A DNA stretch of 5,748 nucleotides. Origin: an uncultured Anaerosacchariphilus sp. Lineage in GTDB: Bacteria > Bacillota > Clostridia > Lachnospirales > Lachnospiraceae. A program made the translations under genes and the position numbers. The first letter of the stretch is position 1; each line of letters begins with the position of its first letter. This document shows positions 1 through 5,138 of this stretch, in pieces. The stretch lies in the NCBI GenBank assembly GCA_934402125.1, contig CAKRTY010000111.1, forward strand, positions 1-5,748, given 5' to 3'. The notes beneath the pieces were generated by a model. The model searched no databases. It worked only from the letters and a program-made list of their open reading frames with translations, and was not told where the DNA came from.

Positions 1-548
1 ACATTCTTCTGCAGGATTAGAAGCGCCACCTTATACATTGCCGTCAGGAAATATGCAGCCAGGCCTACTATGCTGATATATTTGGCTTCCATTCGGGACT
101 GGTACCAGTATTCAATCAAATCAAAAGACTGGAACAGCAGCATTCCCGACTGCAGGAAGGCCACCCACAGCAGTAATTTATCTCCCGGATTCATAAGAAA
201 AATTAACAGCTGAATTCCAATCATAGATAAAATACTCGCAATGCAGCGAATTCCAATTCCACTTCCCAGCAATTCTTCCTGCTTTTTCGGATTCACCAAC
301 AGTTCATTTACAATGACAGAACTGATTCCCAGCGTACAAATGGGCGTAAAAAAACTGATAAACGCGGCAGATCGGTTAATAAGGCCATAATTATCCGGCC
401 CCAGAAATCTTGCTGTCAGTATTCCCACAAAAAAAGAAACTACCATCTGCGCAATCTTACCGCCAATGAGCCAGCTTGCGTTATTCACGACTTTATTTTT
501 TATAAACCACTTATCCGCCAGACGTCTTATCCGGTTCAGACACAGCAT
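1..548 (-). CDS. Wzx-type polysaccharide flippase, N-terminal part (runs off window)
   Basis: This is the N-terminal 182 codons of a membrane protein of the Wzx / polysaccharide-biosynthesis flippase family (MOP superfamily), which moves undecaprenyl-linked repeat units across the cytoplasmic membrane. I translated it by hand from the ATG at 548. Family-like signatures are NNASWLIGGKIAQM (22-35), the ARFLGPDNYG turn after the first membrane segment (46-55), and FDLIEYWYQSRMEAKY (142-157). Hydrophobic segments lie near residues 24-46, 61-84, 95-118, 126-143 and 158-180. Family members are usually about 470-500 residues, so more than half of the protein lies beyond the left edge. The start is set by AAGGAG at 556-561, seven bases upstream, which overlaps the stop codon of the preceding glycosyltransferase gene. 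It is the most downstream visible gene of the minus-strand operon. The family assignment is firm; the substrate cannot be read from sequence. Confidence 0.9.
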   Translation of the reverse strand, partial: MLCLNRIRRLADKWFIKNKVVNNASWLIGGKIAQMVVSFFVGILTARFLGPDNYGLINRSAAFISFFTPICTLGISSVIVNELLVNPKKQEELLGSGIGIRCIASILSMIGIQLLIFLMNPGDKLLLWVAFLQSGMLLFQSFDLIEYWYQSRMEAKYISIVGLAAYFLTAMYKVALLILQKN

Positions 549-555
549 ATGCTTA

Positions 556-563
556 CTCCTTTA
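556..563 (-). promoter_or_regulatory. Flippase ribosome binding site fused to the upstream stop codon
   Basis: On the minus strand the sequence reads TAAAGGAG. The glycosyltransferase stop codon TAA shares its last base with the Shine-Dalgarno AAGGAG, followed by a 7-nt spacer and the flippase ATG at 548. A terminating ribosome would sit directly on this site, which suggests coupled translation of the two genes. Confidence 0.8.
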
Positions 564-1691
564 TCCTATATATTCACAGGGTCCCCTGAAATCCTGTACG
601 TTCTTTTCTCCCCTCAGCAATTTTTCCGACAGCAATACAAACCTCTCCGCAGCCACTTCTGCGTTCCATGTATCCACAACGGTCTTATATGCTTCCTCTC
701 CATACGTTCTCCGCAATTCCGAATGTACGATTAGCGTTTCTGTCTGTCTGCAAAGATCCTCTGTGCTTCCATCATAACTCAGGCCGTTTTTTTCATGCTC
801 TAACAAAAACGGGACGGCTCCTATATTCCTATCCGCAATTACGGCGCATCCGCTGTTCATGGCTTCATTCAGAACGGCTCCCCAGCCTTCCTGGCGATTG
901 CTGGTAAATAGGAAAATATCAGCCTCATCCATATATTTTCTTACTTCTTCATAGGGCTTTGCTCCACAAAGCTTTACACAAGTCTCCAGCATGGACTGTC
1001 GTACCGCCTTCTCCAGGCTGTCTCTTTCTTCTCCCTCTCCGATCATCAGCAGTTCAAATTCATAGCCCCTGGCCTTCAAATACCCAGCCAGCTCTATCGC
1101 CTGCTTCGGCCTTTTCCAGTCCAACAGGCGTCCCGCCCATAAAATTCTCAATTTTCTGTGTTCTTTGCATTTCCACAGCGCTGTTAAATTCTTTTTCTCA
1201 ATTTCCGGAAAATATCCCCAACGGTACATGCGTCTCCTGCAGGCATGAAGCATGCCGAAATCCTGCGCCACGTAAGCTCCCGCGCATAAAAGCTGCATTC
1301 TCCGGTTGTCCTTCAGCGTATGATTTTTTACCGCCCGCAAATACTCAATCAGGCGTTCCCAGCCCTTCGTTTCTTTCTTGAAAATTCTTTCCGAAAACCA
1401 GAATACCAGCTGCTTTTTATTTTTTACATACTTTCCAGGATCTTCTCCGCAAATCATGACGTCTGCTTCCTGTATAATTCTGTATGCCATCTGCTTTTCT
1501 TCTTCTGAATCATAGGTACGAATCACAAAATCAAATTCTGAATTCATGTCTTTATACCCCAGCTTCAACCGCATTTCGGGCACCGGTTCCGCAGCAATAA
1601 AATGAAATTCCACATGGGGCATTCCCGCAAAGGCCTTACATAAAGGAAGCTGATGATGATTCAGAAAATTAGAAACAAATACTATTTTCAC
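561..1691 (-). CDS. GT4-family glycosyltransferase (GT-B fold), capsule type
   Basis: This is a cytoplasmic or membrane-associated retaining glycosyltransferase that would add one sugar of the lipid-linked repeat unit. Residues are numbered from the GTG at 1691 (376 aa). The N-terminal Rossmann half opens with KIVFVSNFLNHHQ, an opening I recognise from capsule glycosyltransferases of Firmicutes, and contains RMYRWGYFPE (about 154-163). The C-terminal half has the nucleotide-sugar donor motif GRLLDWKRP (R188, K193) and the GT4 E-x7-E motif EGWGAVLNE (E268 and E276). Two starts are possible. A GTG at 1706 overlaps the upstream gene by 11 nt and has no visible ribosome binding site. The GTG at 1691 has a GGGGA 8 nt upstream and gives the canonical (M)KIVFVSN opening, so I prefer it. 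It begins 4 nt after the upstream stop and ends 12 nt before the flippase. Donor and acceptor sugars are unknown. Length is normal for the family and no damage is seen. Confidence 0.9.
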   Translation of the reverse strand: MKIVFVSNFLNHHQLPLCKAFAGMPHVEFHFIAAEPVPEMRLKLGYKDMNSEFDFVIRTYDSEEEKQMAYRIIQEADVMICGEDPGKYVKNKKQLVFWFSERIFKKETKGWERLIEYLRAVKNHTLKDNRRMQLLCAGAYVAQDFGMLHACRRRMYRWGYFPEIEKKNLTALWKCKEHRKLRILWAGRLLDWKRPKQAIELAGYLKARGYEFELLMIGEGEERDSLEKAVRQSMLETCVKLCGAKPYEEVRKYMDEADIFLFTSNRQEGWGAVLNEAMNSGCAVIADRNIGAVPFLLEHEKNGLSYDGSTEDLCRQTETLIVHSELRRTYGEEAYKTVVDTWNAEVAAERFVLLSEKLLRGEKNVQDFRGPCEYIG

Positions 1692-1695
1692 GTTA

Positions 1696-2973
1696 TTATT
1701 CCCCACTGCTTAATGTTTCGTAGATCTCCAGGTACGCAGCCACATTGCTTTCTATATCATGTGTCTCTGCCGCCCGTTTCTTTTCTGCTTCCGACATCTG
1801 TCCCGCAAGTTTATCATCACTGAAAATCTTCTTTATATAGTGCGCCAGCATATAGGGTTCATCAAAAGGATACAGGAAGCCCTCTGTCCCGTGGCGCAGC
1901 ATCGTATTCACTCCCCCTGTATCCGCACACACAACCGGCGTACCGAGAAGCATGGCTTCTCCCAGCGAATTGGGGGAATTTTCAATAACTGAGGGAAGTA
2001 CAAATACATGCGCCTTTACATATTGCTCTTTCATTTCCTCTGCATTTAATTCCCTGCCCATAAATACTACGTGTTTTCTCAGATTCCAGCGTGTGAGTAA
2101 TGTCATAATATAACGCACATAATAACTCTGTTTCACCCTATCACGTCCCTGCGCCTGAAAAGGATCCTGACCTGTAATATATAATATGGTATCCGGATAG
2201 CTTTCCACTACCTCTCTCAGCGCAGCCAGCATCTGATGAAATCCTTTGATCGGATATCCCCACTGACTCATAAAAACGCGATGCCTGTCACAAGTTTCGA
2301 CTCTCCAGCTGCCTTCATAAAATTCTTCCCTCAAAATCTCATTTGCCCTGTGATACTGCAGCCGGGCGTTCATACGCTTCGTACAGGCCAGATCCCATTC
2401 TGTCCGTCCGATTACATGGCGCGCTGTTTTCAGCGCTTCTTTTTCATACTCTCCCCGGTATTCAAATTTTTTTTGTGCCTCCCTGATATTATCGCGACGT
2501 AAAAAATCCCGGAGCGACATTCCTTTTATAACCCGTTCCGGAAGCCCTGCGCAATAATGCTTTGCGTAAATGGATATCAATCCCTGGATGCTGATAACCG
2601 TATGGGAAAGCAGGCCCGCTTCCTCACACACACGAAGCATTGCCAGACAGTGGGGAAACTCGCTTCCCCATATATGAATCACATCCGGACAAACCTCTTT
2701 CAGCGTCTCCCGGAAAACCGCTTCCTGCCTTTTCTCATACTTTTCCACGGCCTTGACATTCATGGGAAATCCCGCATATCTTATTCCGTAGGCTTCTCCC
2801 GATATATTTTTTTCTGTTCTGGAAACCGGGAACAGAATCATAAGCTCTATTTCTTCTTTTTCAGCCAGTCTTTCACTCAGTACGCGAATCCAGCCGCCCA
2901 CATTTTTCTGTGGCAAATCCAACGCCTTTGCCGCCTGCATTGGCATCACGTTACATACCCAGACAATTTTCAT
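1696..2973 (-). CDS. GT4-family glycosyltransferase, long form (425 aa)
   Basis: This is a second GT-B glycosyltransferase for repeat-unit assembly. The N-terminal domain starts KIVWVCNVMP and has the glycine pair of the first loop at G26-G27 (VGGW). HIWGSEFPH (100-108) and ISIQGLISIYAKHY (127-140) look like acceptor-side segments. A central stretch with GRTEWD (189-194), NEILREEFY (211-219) and a nearby W223 matches a pattern I recognise in a subgroup of capsule GT4 enzymes. The C-terminal domain carries the E-x7-E motif ENSPNSLGE (E331, E339) followed by GTPVVCADTGGV. The usual G-R-L...K donor motif appears as SQWGYPIKG (236-244), keeping the lysine (K243) but without the common arginine. 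The ATG at 2973 is preceded by AGAGGG at 2981-2986, inside the end of the upstream gene, with a 2-nt intergenic gap. Length is somewhat above a minimal GT4. The sugar specificity cannot be assigned. Confidence 0.9.
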   Translation of the reverse strand: MKIVWVCNVMPMQAAKALDLPQKNVGGWIRVLSERLAEKEEIELMILFPVSRTEKNISGEAYGIRYAGFPMNVKAVEKYEKRQEAVFRETLKEVCPDVIHIWGSEFPHCLAMLRVCEEAGLLSHTVISIQGLISIYAKHYCAGLPERVIKGMSLRDFLRRDNIREAQKKFEYRGEYEKEALKTARHVIGRTEWDLACTKRMNARLQYHRANEILREEFYEGSWRVETCDRHRVFMSQWGYPIKGFHQMLAALREVVESYPDTILYITGQDPFQAQGRDRVKQSYYVRYIMTLLTRWNLRKHVVFMGRELNAEEMKEQYVKAHVFVLPSVIENSPNSLGEAMLLGTPVVCADTGGVNTMLRHGTEGFLYPFDEPYMLAHYIKKIFSDDKLAGQMSEAEKKRAAETHDIESNVAAYLEIYETLSSGE

Positions 2974-2975
2974 AC

Positions 2976-3788
2976 TCAGGCCCTCTTAATTATAATCTTT
3001 ATATAAGGAATGACTGAATTTACACATGCGCTGAACCAGCCGTAATTTTTCCGGATAAAATAAAACCACTCCCTGCGCGGAAGTCCCTTGGGACTCTCCT
3101 TTTTCTTCATACGCTCTCTCCGGCTTAAGGTCACATCCTGCCAGGTTCCCTGCCCCGGATTATCATTGCAGATTCCCACGAAGAAATCCGAAACCGCAAT
3201 TTTAACTCCCATTCGTCCAGCTGTCAATCCATAATCATAATCTCCAAGGGAATGCGTATATTTCGTATCTATATTCGGCAATCTCTTAAAGATATCGCCG
3301 GGAATCAGTACGCAATTCGCGTTAAACGTGTCGCAATATACTTTTTCTTCTCCCGACATCCGCTTTCCAAATGCAGGCCGGAAGGAAGATTCTTTGATAA
3401 CCCCTCCGTAACTGAGGTTTCCCTCCCTGTCACAGGTCGCTCCGACCATAATCTCATGTCCTGCATACCGGATTAACCGTTCTATTGTTCCCGGATAAAA
3501 TTCCACGTCGTCATTCAGCAATAAGATCCAGTCATAACTGTCGCAGCAGACTTTCGCCGCGGCAACAGCCTGTCTCATTCCACCTGAATAATACGCATTT
3601 CCCTCTGTCTCAAGCACTTCCAGATCTTTATAGCGTTCAAGAAGCTCCTTCGTCCCATCCGTACTCTTATCGTCCACCGCAATAAAGCTGAAGGAAAGCT
3701 TCGGGTTTCCCTGTATCAACCCTCGCAGACAGTTCTCTGTCTTTTCTTTTCGATTATAGCATGTAAAAAGTCCTAAAACTTTTGTCAT
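2976..3788 (-). CDS. GT2-family glycosyltransferase (GT-A fold)
   Basis: This is a single-domain inverting glycosyltransferase of the GT2 family, 270 aa, predicted to act at the inner face of the membrane on a lipid-linked acceptor. The start LGLFTCYNRKEKTENCL is the usual first beta strand and helix. VDDKSTDGT (38-46) is the nucleotide-binding motif. GNAYYSGGMRQAV (63-75) is typical of rhamnosyltransferase-like GT2 enzymes. LLNDDVEF (90-97) is the DxD-like metal site (N92, D93, D94), and LGDYDYGLTAGRMG (181-194) carries the likely catalytic acid pair. The C-terminal tail is basic and hydrophobic (about 240-270), consistent with membrane association. Its ATG overlaps the upstream TGA by 4 nt (ATGA), with GGGAG at 3799-3803, so translation is probably coupled to the polymerase. 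Rhamnosyl transfer is possible, but I cannot separate it from other GT2 activities by reading. Confidence 0.9.
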   Translation of the reverse strand: MTKVLGLFTCYNRKEKTENCLRGLIQGNPKLSFSFIAVDDKSTDGTKELLERYKDLEVLETEGNAYYSGGMRQAVAAAKVCCDSYDWILLLNDDVEFYPGTIERLIRYAGHEIMVGATCDREGNLSYGGVIKESSFRPAFGKRMSGEEKVYCDTFNANCVLIPGDIFKRLPNIDTKYTHSLGDYDYGLTAGRMGVKIAVSDFFVGICNDNPGQGTWQDVTLSRRERMKKKESPKGLPRREWFYFIRKNYGWFSACVNSVIPYIKIIIKRA

Positions 3789-4972
3789 CTCTGTTCTTCT
3801 CCCTTTTTATACAGGCATCCATATATCACGCCATTTAAAAAGATCCAGGGAATCAGGAATAAAATATTCGCTTCCAGTGACGGTTCAATCATATAATATA
3901 GAAAAAAAGCCATATAAATTCCACTCATTGCATATTTGATTTCCTGACTGATATCCGTTTTAAACAACAGCTTCATCAAATCGTACACGGACAACAGCGT
4001 ATAAAGCACCAACGCCGTAAAAGGAATCAGTCCTGCCGCATTGGCTGTATCCAGCCAGATATTATGCGCGTATTGCATGCCCGCAAGATACATCTGATAT
4101 CCCCCCATCGGATACGTAAACAGCTGCCCGATCGCGCATATCTGTCCCTTAAAGCGGATATTATTTAAAATTCCTCCATCTCTGGTCAGGACAGACGCAT
4201 AAGAAGAATGCATCAGAATTTCCCATGCGGCCAAAGCCAGAACTCCGATTCCGACCAGACAAAACAGAACTTTTTTATTCAAAAATTTCTCGTGTTGTTT
4301 ATGATTTAACAGCAGATACAGAATCCCTTCCATCGGCAGCACCAGTGCCCATATGACAATCGAGCCTCTGGACAACGATGCAAATGATACATACAGGAAA
4401 AAAAGATTCCCTGCTATCAGGCACAGGCATGGAACGGTTTTCTTTTTTACCATATACAGGCTTACAAACATCAACGCCATCATCGGAAGGTAAAAAATAA
4501 TCTGCTGCGTAGCCGGGGAAAATGTCTGATACCATATGTCTGCCCAGCCTCTTACGCCGCTTATCCCGTCGCGGAAAAAGATACAGGAATTCAGGATTCC
4601 ATGCACCGTATATCCTCCGACAACTGCGGCCAGTACTCCCGTTCTGTACTTTTCTTCCGGAAAAGCCTTTGTTACGCTTTCTCCCAGAAAAAAGAACGTC
4701 ATAGGGAATACCGCATACATCAGTATCGTATTTCTATCTTTTCCCACTATTATACTATAGCTTAAAAATGCCGTTATCAGCAAAAGCTTTCTCACATACT
4801 CTGTAGATATTCTGCATTTCCAGACAATAACCGCGCAGAACAGTATTCCCAGTAAAACAGCCAGCTTATTAGGGAAATTAAACAGCTGTATAAAAAAACA
4901 CCACAAGAATACAAGTGTACTATCATATATCGCTTTATTTTGACCATTGTTTTGATATTCTTTCAACTGCAT
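3785..4972 (-). CDS. Wzy-type polysaccharide polymerase (O-antigen ligase/polymerase family)
   Basis: This 395-aa integral membrane protein is predicted to join repeat units on the outer face of the membrane. About twelve hydrophobic segments are visible, near residues 18-33, 36-52, 62-76, 83-98, 111-130, 155-174, 178-197, 203-222, 234-251, 313-333, 347-361 and 368-386. The loop between the ninth and tenth, about 252-312, is the usual large external loop of Wzy/WaaL proteins. Family signatures are SLSRGS (199-204, R202) and YAHNIWLDTANAAGLIPF (301-318, H303), which fit the Wzy_C region; external arginines R265 and R273 are further candidates for substrate contacts. It is the first gene of the operon. 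The ATG at 4972 lies only 3 nt after its AAGGAG; a TTG at 4966 (codon 3) would have a better 9-nt spacing, so the true start is uncertain by two codons. Polymerase is more likely than ligase because flippase and glycosyltransferase genes follow in the same operon. Linkage specificity is unknown. Confidence 0.87.
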   Translation of the reverse strand: MQLKEYQNNGQNKAIYDSTLVFLWCFFIQLFNFPNKLAVLLGILFCAVIVWKCRISTEYVRKLLLITAFLSYSIIVGKDRNTILMYAVFPMTFFFLGESVTKAFPEEKYRTGVLAAVVGGYTVHGILNSCIFFRDGISGVRGWADIWYQTFSPATQQIIFYLPMMALMFVSLYMVKKKTVPCLCLIAGNLFFLYVSFASLSRGSIVIWALVLPMEGILYLLLNHKQHEKFLNKKVLFCLVGIGVLALAAWEILMHSSYASVLTRDGGILNNIRFKGQICAIGQLFTYPMGGYQMYLAGMQYAHNIWLDTANAAGLIPFTALVLYTLLSVYDLMKLLFKTDISQEIKYAMSGIYMAFFLYYMIEPSLEANILFLIPWIFLNGVIYGCLYKKGEEQR

Positions 4973-4975
4973 ATT

Positions 4976-4981
4976 CTCCTT
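4976..4981 (-). promoter_or_regulatory. Strong but closely spaced ribosome binding site of the polymerase gene
   Basis: AAGGAG lies on the minus strand with only three bases (AAT) before the ATG at 4972. That is shorter than the usual 5-9 nt, whereas the in-frame TTG at 4966 would be 9 nt away. The site therefore bears on which start codon is used. Confidence 0.7.
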
Positions 4982-4993
4982 ATACGTTCGTAT
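4982..4993. repeat. Short dyad in the polymerase leader (possible operator)
   Basis: ATACG-tt-CGTAT is a perfect 5-bp inverted repeat with a 2-bp centre. It lies between the -10 and the ribosome binding site of the minus-strand operon. A 2-nt loop is too tight for a stable RNA hairpin, so a DNA-binding site is the likelier reading. A dyad this short could be chance. Confidence 0.35.
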
Positions 4994-5001
4994 TCGTTAC
5001 C

Positions 5002-5030
5002 ATTATACACGCTATACCGCTTAAATGCTA
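5002..5030 (-). promoter_or_regulatory. Putative promoter of the polysaccharide operon (good -10, poor -35)
   Basis: The minus strand has a perfect TATAAT at 5002-5007, directly preceded by TG. At 17-bp spacing the -35 position (5025-5030) reads TAGCAT, which matches consensus TTGACA at only two of six bases, and 16- or 18-bp spacing is no better. Transcription would begin near 4995, giving a leader of about 20 nt that carries the AAGGAG site. A weak -35 next to a perfect -10 would fit a promoter that needs an activator, but that is inference. Confidence 0.55.
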
Positions 5031-5044
5031 TCATTTTATCATTG
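5029..5044. repeat. Tandem 8-bp repeat at the -35 of the HTH-Ugd promoter
   Basis: TATCATTT is followed directly by TATCATTG on the plus strand, and the second copy runs into the TTGACA -35. An inverted relative of the same A/T-rich word (TGATAAATAATGA) occurs at 5110-5122. The arrangement could be regulator half-sites on either side of the promoter. AT-rich intergenic DNA makes such matches fairly common. Confidence 0.35.
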
Positions 5045-5070
5045 ACATCTGCACCGTCACTTGTTATGAT
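5042..5070 (+). promoter_or_regulatory. Near-consensus sigma-A promoter of the HTH-Ugd gene
   Basis: A perfect -35 TTGACA (5042-5047), a 17-bp spacer and -10 TATGAT (5065-5070) with an extended TGT just upstream (TG at 5062-5063) make an almost ideal vegetative promoter. The start site is expected near 5077, leaving an untranslated leader of about 60 nt before the ATG at 5139. A promoter this strong would be expected to need repression if expression is regulated. Confidence 0.8.
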
Positions 5071-5085
5071 GAATTCGTCCCATCA
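5067..5085. repeat. Dyad over the -10 and start site of the HTH-Ugd promoter
   Basis: TGATG (5067-5071) and CATCA (5081-5085) form a perfect 5-bp inverted repeat separated by 9 bp. It overlaps the -10 element and the predicted start point. A protein bound here would block RNA polymerase, which is a usual position for XRE-type repressor operators. The operator role is inferred from position alone. Confidence 0.4.
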
Positions 5086-5095
5086 AAACAACTCA

Positions 5096-5113
5096 ATCAC
5101 TTTATTTTGTGAT
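5096..5113. repeat. Dyad in the HTH-Ugd leader
   Basis: ATCAC (5096-5100) and GTGAT (5109-5113) are perfect 5-bp inverted arms around an 8-bp A/T core, roughly 20-36 nt downstream of the expected transcription start. It could be a DNA operator or a weak RNA hairpin. There is no following U-tract, so it is not a terminator. Confidence 0.35.
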
Positions 5114-5128
5114 AAATAATGACATTTC

Positions 5129-5134
5129 AGGTGA
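5129..5134 (+). promoter_or_regulatory. Ribosome binding site that fixes the HTH-Ugd start
   Basis: AGGTGA ends 4 nt before the ATG at 5139 and pairs well with the 16S anti-Shine-Dalgarno. Later in-frame ATGs at codons 7, 9, 30, 37 and 69 have no comparable site. This supports translation beginning upstream of the HTH rather than at the dehydrogenase domain. Confidence 0.75.
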
Positions 5135-5138
5135 ACAT

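Noticed and set aside
466..777. 103-aa plus-strand open frame across the flippase/GT4 junction
   Set aside because: It is antisense to two convincing genes and spans their tight junction. No domain is visible.
959..1381. 140-aa plus-strand open frame
   Set aside because: It lies wholly antisense to the GT4 gene at 561-1691. The Ser/Pro-rich low-complexity product is typical of a shadow frame.
2557..3006. 149-aa plus-strand open frame
   Set aside because: It is antisense to the long GT4 gene, whose conserved motifs fully explain the region. Its product has no recognisable domain and no good ribosome binding site.
4299..4535. 78-aa minus-strand open frame
   Set aside because: It sits in another frame inside the polymerase gene, whose membrane segments and SLSRGS motif account for this DNA.
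4915..5112. 65-aa hydrophobic plus-strand frame reaching into the intergenic region
   Set aside because: It starts antisense inside the polymerase gene and crosses both promoters and the ugd start region. It has no ribosome binding site of its own and its composition looks like translated AT-rich DNA.
5096..5113. Possible transcription attenuator or terminator in the ugd leader
   Set aside because: The stem is only 5 bp, AT-biased and not followed by a U-run. I list it only as a dyad.
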